In this document: positions 8,091 through 16,530 of the stretch, one piece after another
Layout of the letters: each line of letters starts with the position of its first letter
Position numbering within the stretch: position 1 is the stretch's first letter
Source: Streptomyces sp. rh34
Lineage (GTDB): Bacteria > Actinomycetota > Actinomycetes > Streptomycetales > Streptomycetaceae
Direction of reading: 5' to 3'
Length of the DNA: 64,000 nucleotides
Assembly: GCF_002551245.1 (NCBI RefSeq)
Contig: NZ_NTGZ01000003.1
Coordinates: 52,848-116,847 of the forward strand
Notes under the pieces: generated by a model
What the model saw: only the letters and a program-made list of their open reading frames with translations
Told to the model about the DNA's origin: nothing
Database searches by the model: none
Position numbers and translations under genes: made by a program

Positions 8091-10007
8091 CTACACGAAA
8101 ACGCGCCGCGGTCGGCGGGACAGCAGAGTCGGCCCAGGGGTCTGGCGGAGCATGTCCTCCCGCCACTCGTACTGGAACCGGTAGCCGCCCGGGTTCAGCA
8201 GCGCAGGGTCGTCCCACTCGGCGAAGTGCTGCACCACCGCAGCCAGGACCTCGCCGGACCGCGCCACCGTGTCGCTGAGCGCCCCGGCGTGCAGGACCTC
8301 GGCCACCGCCCGAGCGTGCAGGAAGGACAGCAGTTCCTTCGCGGATCCGGAGTCGACGGCACGGTGAAGGACCACGAGAGCGTCGCAGTACGCCGGCTCC
8401 AGCCCGGACACCAGACCCGGTGGCGCCTCGCGGGGCAGAAGTTGCAGCAGTCCCTCCGCCTCGCGGGCGTTGAGCTGCGCCCACCCGGTGGCGAGGACAC
8501 CGTGGAACAGGCGCAGAACCAGGTCGACCGGGCGCGGTTTGGTCCGCCGGTCGCGCAGGCAGTGCCCGCACAGTGGGCCGAGCCGGGGGCCTTTCCACGA
8601 CTGCGGAATGTGCAGTCGCCCGGCGGTCTCCCCGGCCGCGATCGTGTCGGTGCACAACGAGCAGGTGACCCTCGTGCGGAGGACCCGAGTGCTCATCACC
8701 GGGGGCAGGTCGTCGGGCTCGACCCCTTCGACACCCTCCACGTACATGCGCAGGGCCATGGGGTCGGAGTTCCAGAGCTGGGCCTGCCCGACGGCCTCGC
8801 GGAGCGCCTCGCCGTCGGCCTCGCCCCGCTGGTGGACTCCCATCAGCTCGTTGAGCTTCACCTGGACGTGGGCGATCGGCATCCGGGTCTTTCCGGACAG
8901 CCGGGCGGCCAGACTGTTCAGCAGCGGCCGCAGCGCGTCCGCCTCCAGGTCGTCGAGTTCCTCCTCGGTCAACGGGGTGGCGCTGGCCGGGCGGGGAATC
9001 GTCGCGGGGTCGGCGGCCCACGCCTCGGCGAGGGTCAGGGCCTCGGCCAGGTCGTACAGGGTGAACTGGGCACGGTTGCGTAGCCGCCTCGCGCGGTTCA
9101 GGAGGGTGTTGATCTCTCGTGCGGGAAGACCCGCGGCGCTGCCGGCCTGCCCGGCAAGGTCATTGAGGACCTGTCGTGCACGGGTCTTCGACAGGGCGGG
9201 AACGGGCGCGCAGTGCAGGCACCGCTCTCCGGCGTCGGTGGCCGGCCGGCTGCCGCATGCGTCGCAGATCGGGTGGGGGCACTGGACGCACGTGGTGTTG
9301 AGCCGCGGATCCAGGTCGTGGTGGACCCACGCGGGCAGCTCGTCCCGCAGGGCGTTGCCCAGGGATCGGCAGCCGTCCTCGCAGGGCTCAGCCGCCCGGG
9401 CTCCCACGGGCGTGATCATGTTCAGGTGGAAGGAGGCGCTCGCGGTCCCGGGCGCGGCGTCGGCGGTGCCGACTGCCTGCTGCGTCGCCCAGTGGGCTGC
9501 TTCGTCCAGCCGGGGATCGTCGTCCGCGCCCTCGGGGCAGCCGCAGGGCGGCTCCTGTCCGTACGCGCTGCAGACGAACCGGCCGCAGCCCTGGCAGCGC
9601 AGCCAGGTGAGAACCTCCCCGCCGGGGGTGACCAGATCTTCCGAGCCGGCCCGCGAACACCCGTGGTACGCGGCCTCGGGACGCTTGCAGGTGGGCACGA
9701 AGAGCGGCGAACCGTGCCATTCTTCCCGCACGGCGGTCGCGTTCCGGAGCAGCCCCTCCTCCTTGCCGGGGCCGGCCGCTCCGACCGTCTGCACGAAGGC
9801 CTCCCACCAGCCGGGTCGCCCGTCAGAGGAGAGGACCAGCCAGATCCGGTCCTCCGGCAGCCAGAACGACGGGGCGAAGGCCTCGCCCGCCGCCGTGACG
9901 AACCGGCGCGGAGCATAGAGGTACGGCACCTCCAGGGCGTCGAGGAACACGCTCCACCGTGCTTCGGCATCCGTACGGAAGTGCCGGGTGACTACCTCAT
10001 ACGCCAT
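8091..10007 (-). CDS. Large zinc-ribbon protein with PD-(D/E)XK-like N-terminus
   Basis: 638 residues from an ATG that overlaps the upstream gene by 11 bases. Residues 12-62 (EARWSVFLDALEVPYLYAPR, then APSFWLPEDRIWLVLSS) match the layout of VSR/PD-(D/E)XK-like domains, where Streptomyces phage and plasmid homologues read D-FWLP...W-EVK. Here the acid and the E-x-K residues are missing, so nuclease activity is doubtful. Several zinc motifs follow: CQGCGRFVC, CVQCPHPICDAC...CLHC, and CSLC...CGHC. The last ~330 residues are paralogous to the neighbour at 9997-11013. Function unknown. Confidence 0.75.
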   Translation of the reverse strand: MAYEVVTRHFRTDAEARWSVFLDALEVPYLYAPRRFVTAAGEAFAPSFWLPEDRIWLVLSSDGRPGWWEAFVQTVGAAGPGKEEGLLRNATAVREEWHGSPLFVPTCKRPEAAYHGCSRAGSEDLVTPGGEVLTWLRCQGCGRFVCSAYGQEPPCGCPEGADDDPRLDEAAHWATQQAVGTADAAPGTASASFHLNMITPVGARAAEPCEDGCRSLGNALRDELPAWVHHDLDPRLNTTCVQCPHPICDACGSRPATDAGERCLHCAPVPALSKTRARQVLNDLAGQAGSAAGLPAREINTLLNRARRLRNRAQFTLYDLAEALTLAEAWAADPATIPRPASATPLTEEELDDLEADALRPLLNSLAARLSGKTRMPIAHVQVKLNELMGVHQRGEADGEALREAVGQAQLWNSDPMALRMYVEGVEGVEPDDLPPVMSTRVLRTRVTCSLCTDTIAAGETAGRLHIPQSWKGPRLGPLCGHCLRDRRTKPRPVDLVLRLFHGVLATGWAQLNAREAEGLLQLLPREAPPGLVSGLEPAYCDALVVLHRAVDSGSAKELLSFLHARAVAEVLHAGALSDTVARSGEVLAAVVQHFAEWDDPALLNPGGYRFQYEWREDMLRQTPGPTLLSRRPRRVFV

Positions 10008-11013
10008 GGTCGGCCGCCTCTGCCTCTGCTTCGGGTGAGGTGGTGTCGGGTTCGGCGGCGCCGGCTGGGGTCTGATGGAGGTCGAACGGGCCGCCCCGTG
10101 CTGAGAGCTGGGTCGGGCGGGGAGTCGTCCTGAGGACCTGGGCCCGGTAGCGAGGGCCGGTGCCGAACCGGCGGTGGTCGACACCGGCCGGGTTGGTCGC
10201 CCACTCCTCGATGTGCTGCGTGATGGCGCCCAGGAGAGCGGACTCCGCGGGTGAAGCGGTGGAAGAGCTCGTCAGCACCGTGGCGATCGTGTGCGCGGTG
10301 GGGGTGGCGATCCAGGTAGTGCCTTTGTTCTCCTGGACGCTGGTGCGCAGACGGGCGAGCGTCGCCTCCAGCGGATCGGCGGTCCAGGCAGGTGTTCCGG
10401 ACAGCGCGGTGTTCTCCGTGAGCCAGGTGTGCAGGACCCCGCACTCGTACGCGTTGAGGCCGAAGGCGCTGCCGGCGAACAGGTGATGGTGCAAGCGCAG
10501 CAGCACGTCGCGTCGCCGCGGCTCTTCTCGGCGCCGGTACAGGCAGTGCGCGCACAGCCAGCCCATCGCCACGAACTCCCGCCCCTTCGGGTCCTTCGCC
10601 CGGCCGATCAGCTCCCCGGCCTTGACCGGGTCACCGCACAGCCCGCAGGAAACCGGCAGGTGGGCGGCTTTGATGGTCCGGGGGACCGGGAGCTGACCGA
10701 TACCTTCGGGGCGAGTCACCTTCGGGCGCCGCGCGGGGGGAGCGTACGCCGCAGGGTCGTTGATCCACACACGCAGCACCCGGAGGCACTCCCGGAGATC
10801 ATCATCGTCGGGTACCCGCTTCGGCTTGATGTCCACGGCCTTGACCAGCCGGGACCGCACCCTCTCTACGGGCTTGCCCACGGAGGCGGCCACGGCCGAA
10901 ACACCGGACTCGACCCACCCGGTCAGGGAACCGCCGCGCAGCTCCCCGATCTCCTCGGAGGTGGGGAAATCCAGCGTGGCCATGTCGAGCGTGACCGTTT
11001 CGAAAGAGACCAC
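9997..11013 (-). CDS. Zinc-ribbon protein, paralogue of the downstream gene
   Basis: A roughly 338-residue protein. CGLCGDPVKAGELIGR, then GWLCAHCLYRRREEPRRRDV, then LLRLHHHLFAGSAFGLNAYE aligns by eye with CSLCTDTIAAGETAGR / PLCGHCLRDRRTKPRPVDL / VLRLFHGVLATGWAQLNARE in the 638-residue neighbour. Both continue to an H-EEW/FAEW motif and a TPxPTxLSxR tail. I chose GTG 11013 because GGGAG lies eight bases upstream. A GTG at 11022 is in frame, but its ribosome binding site would be too close. The gene is the promoter-proximal member of the pair. Confidence 0.75.
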   Translation of the reverse strand: MVSFETVTLDMATLDFPTSEEIGELRGGSLTGWVESGVSAVAASVGKPVERVRSRLVKAVDIKPKRVPDDDDLRECLRVLRVWINDPAAYAPPARRPKVTRPEGIGQLPVPRTIKAAHLPVSCGLCGDPVKAGELIGRAKDPKGREFVAMGWLCAHCLYRRREEPRRRDVLLRLHHHLFAGSAFGLNAYECGVLHTWLTENTALSGTPAWTADPLEATLARLRTSVQENKGTTWIATPTAHTIATVLTSSSTASPAESALLGAITQHIEEWATNPAGVDHRRFGTGPRYRAQVLRTTPRPTQLSARGGPFDLHQTPAGAAEPDTTSPEAEAEAADHGV

Positions 11014-11302
11014 GTGCTGCACTCCCGCTATCGAGCCGTCCGTCCCATCACTCTGACGACGCTCTCAACGATCACCACGGCCCGTTCACCGGTCCAGCAG
11101 GGTGAATCCACCCGCAAGGACTCCACGGCCCACAGGCGTTGACCGTGACGTCAACCCAGCCCCGGGACGCCGGACATCAAGAGGGAAATAAGAACGAATC
11201 CGCAGCACAACGACCGGCCGGCGTCCACCCTGCGCGGAGTTAACCAGCAACGGTGAGCTGCTTCTCCTGACGCCGCGAACCGCCGAGACCAGGGATGTAC
11301 AC

Positions 11303-12169
11303 ATGGGACGAATCAAGCCGCGCAAAGGCGAGACATCGGGCGTGCGGCCGGCGCGGACCGGCGAAGGATCAGCCATCCGGGACCTGCTCGCGGAGGTAGT
11401 CCGCAACGACGAGGATCGAGAGCAACTGGAGGGATACTGCAAGCTGCTCGACCACGGTGTCGATACCGCCCGCTTCCGGGAGGCGGGCCGCCTCCTCGTC
11501 TTCGAGCGGCGGCGCACGCTGCTCGGGGCTGCACTGGTGACGGGCGGCAACCACGGATCGGCGCCCGGAGCCCAGCTGGCCGAACTGGCACAGCATCAGC
11601 ACCTGTACGCCCAGCAGGCGGGGATGCAACAGCGCGTGTTCGCGCGGATCAACGCCGTATGCGCGCACCTGGCCTTCATGGCCGTGGCGCCCGCCTTCCG
11701 CGGGCAGGGCATCGGACGCCAGCTCGTCCGCGCAGCCGCGGATACCGAACGACAACGCGGCCGCCGCATCCTTACCGGCTACGTATGGGAAGACGGCCTG
11801 GCGCGCCTGTACGAGCAGTGGGGGTTCATCGTCTCGCCGCCGGACACGGCCGCGTTCTTCCTCCGCGAGAAGGTCACTGAGCTGCTCCGGGCCCCGTCCC
11901 TGGTCGGCCTCAACCTGAAGGAGGGCTCCCGCATGGTCGTCTTGCCCCTTGTCCCCGATGTGCGGACCCACGACGTCGGGACGGACGAGGATCCCCTGCC
12001 CGCGGTGGTCGGCGTGGAGGAGCCCTTCGAGCCCGCGCACCTCGACCTGCCGGAGGAGCTCGCCGAGCTCAAGAGCCGCGTGGAGGCGTTCGTCCGCCAG
12101 CAGACGGCCTTCTACGGGCCGGAACACGTCCGCTCCGAGTTCGACGCCTTCCTCGGGCGAGGCGCGTAG
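11303..12169 (+). CDS. GNAT-family N-acetyltransferase
   Basis: 288 residues. FMAVAPAFRGQGIGRQLVRA (about residues 131-150) is a canonical motif A for acetyl-CoA binding (V-x-P-x-x-RGQGIG), followed by helix 4 and LYEQWGFIVSPPD, the usual motif B. The ~90-residue tail after the GNAT fold is acidic and unusual for the family. The start ATG is preceded by AGGGA at a good distance. It is divergent from the zinc-ribbon operon across about 290 bases that presumably hold both promoters. Substrate unknown. Confidence 0.9.
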   Translation: MGRIKPRKGETSGVRPARTGEGSAIRDLLAEVVRNDEDREQLEGYCKLLDHGVDTARFREAGRLLVFERRRTLLGAALVTGGNHGSAPGAQLAELAQHQHLYAQQAGMQQRVFARINAVCAHLAFMAVAPAFRGQGIGRQLVRAAADTERQRGRRILTGYVWEDGLARLYEQWGFIVSPPDTAAFFLREKVTELLRAPSLVGLNLKEGSRMVVLPLVPDVRTHDVGTDEDPLPAVVGVEEPFEPAHLDLPEELAELKSRVEAFVRQQTAFYGPEHVRSEFDAFLGRGA

Positions 12170-12176
12170 CTGAGGC

Positions 12177-12204
12177 AGGAGGCCCCACTCGGTGCGGGCC
12201 TCCT
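12177..12204 (+). terminator. Hairpin terminator after the GNAT gene
   Basis: AGGAGGCCC pairs perfectly with GGGCCTCCT across a ten-base loop, eight bases after the GNAT stop. There is no U-tract, as is usual in actinobacteria. Confidence 0.65.
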
Positions 12205-12872
12205 CGCCGGTGACGCCAGCTCCAGCCGGGACTGTTTCCTGCCGTCTGCCGGGCGTACGCTCCGGTCATGACATTCACCGCAGCGTCCCTCCGCGCCTAC
12301 CGACAGGACCTGGATCCCGGCTGGGGCATCACCACCGCTCACTGACCCTCCCCGGTGCTCCCTGGATGATCACGGTGACGGCGGTCCCCACCCGGTGTTC
12401 AGGGCCGGCGGGCGAGGACGTCACCGATACGGGAGGCGCCGTGGACCCAGGTCGCGGTGGCCGGGGCCATGAAGCCGAGCACAGTCTGGATGGGTCCCGG
12501 CGTGCCTCGATGGGCAGGTGCCAGATCCCTATTCGTCAGATCACCCCACCCCATGCCGAGAACAACGAGCCATCCGTCCGTCAGTCACATGATCCGCCGG
12601 ACAGTGCCTAGAGGAACTCCGCGCCAAAGCGGCCGCCTAGCAGCAGGTGCGACGCATCCCGGGCACGGGCCCCTGCAACACCTCGCCGCTGAACGGGCCG
12701 GGCTGACCACCACCACGCCTTCGGAAGCCGCGCCCCAGCGGCTGGACCGTACGGCGTGAGAATAGCGAAGAGCACCACAAGGGCACCGAGCTCCGCAGAG
12801 CCACCCTTCTTCACGCCCGCATGACCTCACCCCGCAACGCGCTGACCACCTTGATAAGCGCCCAGGCGCGGG
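12205..12872. other. No gene recognised
   Basis: A stretch of almost 670 bases. The only small frames are a 25-codon plus frame at 12269 (MTFTAASLRAYRQDLDPGWG), which may be a decapitated N-terminus, and low-complexity minus frames around 12600-12830. None has a convincing ribosome binding site or domain. It is probably degenerate DNA. Confidence 0.45.
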
Positions 12873-13157
12873 CTACACGGGTACGTCGTGGCCGGCCTCC
12901 GTGGCCACCACGAGATCACCCCGCTCGCCGTTCGCCGGGTGCACCACTTGAATCAAGCCCAGCTCGTGCAGCCGAATGTAGGCGCGGTAGAGGTTCATCT
13001 GCAGCTCCACCCACGCCTCACGGCGGGGGTCGTCCTCGGTCGCTGACTTGGGGAAGTTCGGCGGATGGATGCTGTGGAAGTAGTCGGAGGGTTCGACAGG
13101 ACTGTCGGCCTCAGAGATCCGACGCAGCAGCTCGCGCTCGTCATTGTTGAGGGTCAT
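12873..13157 (-). CDS. Small hypothetical protein (94 aa)
   Basis: An acidic, probably winged-helix-like protein: TLNNDERELLRRISEADSP, helix AWVELQMNLYRAYIRLHEL, then a beta-like GLIQVVHP...GDLVVATEAG. The helix-turn-strand order resembles small HTH proteins, but the recognition helix is not clear. Natural amino-acid composition supports a real gene. It has no operon partner. Confidence 0.6.
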   Translation of the reverse strand: MTLNNDERELLRRISEADSPVEPSDYFHSIHPPNFPKSATEDDPRREAWVELQMNLYRAYIRLHELGLIQVVHPANGERGDLVVATEAGHDVPV

Positions 13158-13213
13158 GCCGCAACGCTACGGTCTGTCCGGCGGATTTAGAGGTCGCGCA
13201 GATAGGCGTGTAC

Positions 13214-14056
13214 TCATGGGCGGCGGTGTGGGCGTGCGTCCCAGCGGTGGGTGGTCCAGGCTCGGCGGATCAGGCTACGGACGGTGATGATCGTGTCGGA
13301 AAGGTCGAAGAATGCGTCGATGACGGTGGTACGGCGTTCGTAGCAGCGGGCGAGCCGGTGGAATGCGTTCTGCCAGGCGTGGGTGCGTTCGACGTGCCAA
13401 CGTTGACTGGCCTGGATGGGTGCCTTCTCGCCTTTGTGTGCGATGCGGCCGAGGAGGCCGCGTTCGTTGAGCAGGGTGCGGGTCTTGTCCGAGTCGTAGC
13501 CAGCGTCCAGGTGCAGTGTGATGTCGTCGGGTAACGGCCCCAGGTCGTGCAGGCGGTCCAGGGTCGGGGCGAGCAGGAGGGAGTCGTGGCGGTTGGCTCC
13601 GGCCAGGACACGCCCCAGGGGAATGCCGTATCCGTCCGTCATGCCCGAGCGTTTCAAGCCCTGCTTGCCGCGGTCGACCGGTGAGCGTCCGGCGACCTCG
13701 CCGCCTCCAGGAGCCTTGGTGATGGAGCCGTCCACGGCGATCTGGTCGAGGATGAGGCCGACGATCCGGTCGTAAGAGTCGAGTGCGATCTGCTTGAGCC
13801 GGGCGAAGACGCCCTGTCGTATCCACTCGTCGCGGCGGCTTCGGATCGTGGTCGCCGAGCAGGTGGTGTCGGCGATCGCCTCGTAAGAACAGCCGAAGCG
13901 CAGCAGTTGCAGCATCTTGTCGAAGATGATCCGGTCGCTGATGCGTCGACGGTGGCAGCCGAGTGGATGGTCCGGGTGGTACTCCGGCCGCTCGGGCAGC
14001 AGGGACGCGAATTGGTCCCAGAGCGGTTCGGTCAGCCACGATGGCAGCGCGGGCAC
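13214..14056 (-). mobile_element. IS5-family insertion sequence with intact transposase
   Basis: The transposase reads about 280 residues without a break. It has an N-terminal DUF4096-like domain (SWLTEPLWDQFASLLPERP, HPLGCHRRRISDR), then DDE motifs: VDGSITKAPGGGE, LHLDAGYDSDKTR and the E in WHVERTHAWQNAFHRLAR. GTG 14056 is preceded by GGGGAGA. This length and layout fit the IS427-type IS5 subgroup. Terminal inverted repeats and target duplication could not be located by eye, so the true element ends are unknown. It may be mobile. Confidence 0.9.
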
Positions 14057-14161
14057 AGGTCTCCCCAATGAGTGGTGTGCATCGTGAAGTTGCTGGTCAC
14101 GGCTCTGGTGTGAGGGGCAGGAGAACTGCTCGTGCTGGTCGTCGGCTGGTGTCCACGACGA

Positions 14162-14330
14162 TCAGGTCAGAGGCCACGTGGCCTTGCCGCGGGCTCGCCC
14201 TTGGTCCGCAGACGTCCTCGGGCACGAGGCGGCCGAGCCGTCGCTGCTCGGCTCGTAGAGCGACAGCAGATCCTCGACGTCACCGGCCTGCAGGTAGTCC
14301 ATGAACAAAGGCCCCACCTGCTGAGGTGTC
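14162..14330 (-). pseudogene. Fragment of a SnoaL/NTF2-like gene
   Basis: A minus-strand frame reads QVGPLFMDYLQAGDVEDLLS LYEPSSD, which closely matches the first helices of SnoaL-like polyketide-cyclase/NTF2-fold proteins (usually ...FxxALNAGDLDALLALYEPDA). After about 45 residues the frame loses homology and stops at 14162. The rest of the fold is missing. It lies between the IS5 element and the hydrolase, a likely site of past IS-mediated deletion. Confidence 0.45.
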
Positions 14331-14502
14331 TCGGCACGGCGCCGGGGGCCGACCGGCTTGTCGCCCCGGTCGGCCGCGGCAAGCAGGTCTGGCGGGGGTG
14401 CGTATCAACGCGGGATGGCCGGGCCTCAGCCGCACGCTGTCACGCGGCGGGGCGTCCCGCAGGTGATCGGTGACGAAGTCGATTTTCAGGCCGCGCAGAT
14501 GG

Positions 14503-15279
14503 TCAGGCTGCTGGTGCGAAGGCCGTGATTGCGTCGGCGAGGTCGGCCGGAGCTTCCAGCGGGATCAGGTGACCCGTGTTCGGAATCACCGCGAAGTCGG
14601 CTCCGGAAAGGTAGGGCACCAGGTTGTTGACGAGCACGTCGACGGGCTCGACCTGGTCGTTCTCTCCGGCGACGACGAGGGCGGGGACGCTGATCATGCG
14701 GGTGTGCTCGCAGACGTCCTCCGCGATGCCACGCAGCGGCCACTCCGTGCGGGCGGCGTCGGTGCTGGCCCGCGAGTCGGTCGCGATCTGCGACTTGACC
14801 GATTCGGGCAGCTCGGTCGCGGTGAGGATGTGATCCCGTGCGCCAGCGACGGACTCGTCGGAGTCGTAGGCGTGGGAAAGGCCTTCCCGGTACTCGGGAG
14901 TGATCCCTGCGGCGGGCTTCGCCGGAGCGGAACCAACGAGGATGATCCCGCGGAGGCCGACGGGCCGGATCGCCGCTATGAGCTGCGCGATCTTGCCACC
15001 CATGGAATGTCCGACGAGGACATAGTCGGTGACGCCCGCGTCGGCGATCACGGCGAGTGTGTCGTCGGCGAGTTGGCGGAGGGTGTAGGGGCCGGCCAGG
15101 TTGCTCGAGCGGCTCCACCCGCGGAAGTCGACAGTGAGCATGTCGCGTCCCGCGAGGCGGTCGACGACGAGGTCCCAGGTGCGGGCGGATCCACCCCAGT
15201 AGTGCAGAAACACCAGGGTCGGTCCGGTCCCCGGCCGGTGGTCATAAGCGGGCAGTGGCGGCTGCTGCGTTGTGTTCAT
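14503..15279 (-). CDS. Alpha/beta hydrolase
   Basis: 258 residues. HYWGGSARTWDLVVDRL is the oxyanion-loop region, VLVGHSMGGKIAQL contains the nucleophile Ser in G-x-S-x-G, VAGENDQVEP carries the acid, and NTGHLIPLEAP the catalytic His, so the triad is complete. Start chosen at ATG 15279 because GAGAGAG lies just upstream. An earlier in-frame ATG has no such site. Likely an esterase or lactonase-like cytosolic enzyme. The divergent AraC regulator at 15392 is the obvious candidate controller. Confidence 0.9.
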   Translation of the reverse strand: MNTTQQPPLPAYDHRPGTGPTLVFLHYWGGSARTWDLVVDRLAGRDMLTVDFRGWSRSSNLAGPYTLRQLADDTLAVIADAGVTDYVLVGHSMGGKIAQLIAAIRPVGLRGIILVGSAPAKPAAGITPEYREGLSHAYDSDESVAGARDHILTATELPESVKSQIATDSRASTDAARTEWPLRGIAEDVCEHTRMISVPALVVAGENDQVEPVDVLVNNLVPYLSGADFAVIPNTGHLIPLEAPADLADAITAFAPAA

Positions 15280-15391
15280 CGTGACTCTCTCGATCAGTGT
15301 TCTGGGGTGGTTGTTCTGTGTATTCATTGGATCTCTTCCGCTGTGCCGGGGCATCGGCATGACTGGTCGCCTGATGGTGGAAACTGGACTG

Positions 15392-16219
15392 ATGACCGTG
15401 ATCCGGCAGATGACCTACCAGCCCGTCGGGCGCCGTGCCGCCACTGTCGAAACCATGACGTTCGACCGCCTTCGCGAGCTGAACGACGGCGGGACACAGC
15501 GTGCCGACTTCCACGTCCTCGCCGTCGTCGATGCCGGGCACGGATCCGTCACCGTGGACTTCCTCCGACACCCGCTCCAGGAGCGGTCCGCGGTGTGGGT
15601 CGCTCCTGGAGCTGTGCACCGATGGGATGACATCGCCGGCGTAGCTGGGCACGTCGTGCTGTTCGTGCCGACCGCGCCGGTCACCCACGCCACCCGGGAA
15701 CTCGTCGCGTCCCCGGACCTGGTCGCACACTGGAGCATTCCCGACGCCGACTGGCCGTTCGTTGACGCCGCGCGCAACCATCTCCTCCTCGAAGCATCCG
15801 CCCCACCCGGGGACATCTCGACGGAGCTGCCCGAGATCCTGCTCTCCGCGCTCATCGCCCGGCTCCGGCCCCCCCACGCCGAAGCACGATCGATCAATCC
15901 GGTGTTCCGACTATTCCGGTCCAGCGTCGAAGCGCACTTCCGGGAACATCACGACGCCGGCTACTACGCCCGGACACTGGGATACGCGCCCCGCACCCTC
16001 TCAAGAGCGGTGCAGCAGGTCACCGGCCGCAGCGCGAAGGCGTACATCGTCGATCGGATCGTCCTGGAAGCCAAACGGCTCCTCGCACACGACCGCCTCA
16101 CCGCGGCCGCCTGCGCCAACACGCTCGGCTTCCCCGACGCGTCCAACTTCTCGGTGTTCTTCCGGAAAGCGACAGGCATGCGCCCGGGCGCGTGGCAGGC
16201 GACGGTGGCCGTCGAGTGA
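15392..16219 (+). CDS. AraC-family transcriptional regulator
   Basis: 275 residues. The N-terminal half is a cupin-like sensor (FHVLAVVDAGHGSVTVDFL, VWVAPGAVHRWDD). The C-terminal ~100 residues carry the double HTH: YYARTLGYAPRTLSRAVQQV, then AKAYIVDRIVLEAKRLLAHD and AANTLGF-like ACANTLGFPDASNFSVFFRK. This is a complete AraC DNA-binding domain. It is divergent from the alpha/beta hydrolase across about 110 bases. Start 15392 is the shortest consistent with the cupin; 15359 is also possible. Confidence 0.9.
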   Translation: MTVIRQMTYQPVGRRAATVETMTFDRLRELNDGGTQRADFHVLAVVDAGHGSVTVDFLRHPLQERSAVWVAPGAVHRWDDIAGVAGHVVLFVPTAPVTHATRELVASPDLVAHWSIPDADWPFVDAARNHLLLEASAPPGDISTELPEILLSALIARLRPPHAEARSINPVFRLFRSSVEAHFREHHDAGYYARTLGYAPRTLSRAVQQVTGRSAKAYIVDRIVLEAKRLLAHDRLTAAACANTLGFPDASNFSVFFRKATGMRPGAWQATVAVE

Positions 16220-16530
16220 GGGGGTGCACTCAAGAAAGGCACCATCCATGATCACAGAGCGTCGCAACTCCATGATCGCCAGAATCCCGTACCTGCCTCG
16301 CTGCTTGCGTACCACCGTGCCTATCTGTGCGACCTCTTAGAGTGAGCGCGTTGTTGCGGTCCGCGGCATCACCCCCGCCGTCGGCCTGTGACGGTTCCGC
16401 TGGAAACTTCCTCGGGCTCTTGTGTCACGTTCGGCACTCCGTAGGACCTTGGGCTGGGTATGACGATCACGCCCAGGTCCAGCACCCCGGTTCACGCTCG
16501 CGCGTTCCGGCCCGCTGCGGGGGTGGCCCG

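Noticed and set aside
12269..12346. 25-codon frame beginning MTFTAASLRAYRQ
   Set aside because: Too short, no partner sequence downstream; at most a decapitated gene start.
13160..14110. Terminal inverted repeats of the IS5-family element
   Set aside because: I could not find a convincing matching pair by eye on the two sides, so ends are given only as the transposase gene.
16248..16340. 30-codon frame after the AraC gene
   Set aside because: No recognisable ribosome binding site and basic, Cys-containing composition typical of chance frames.
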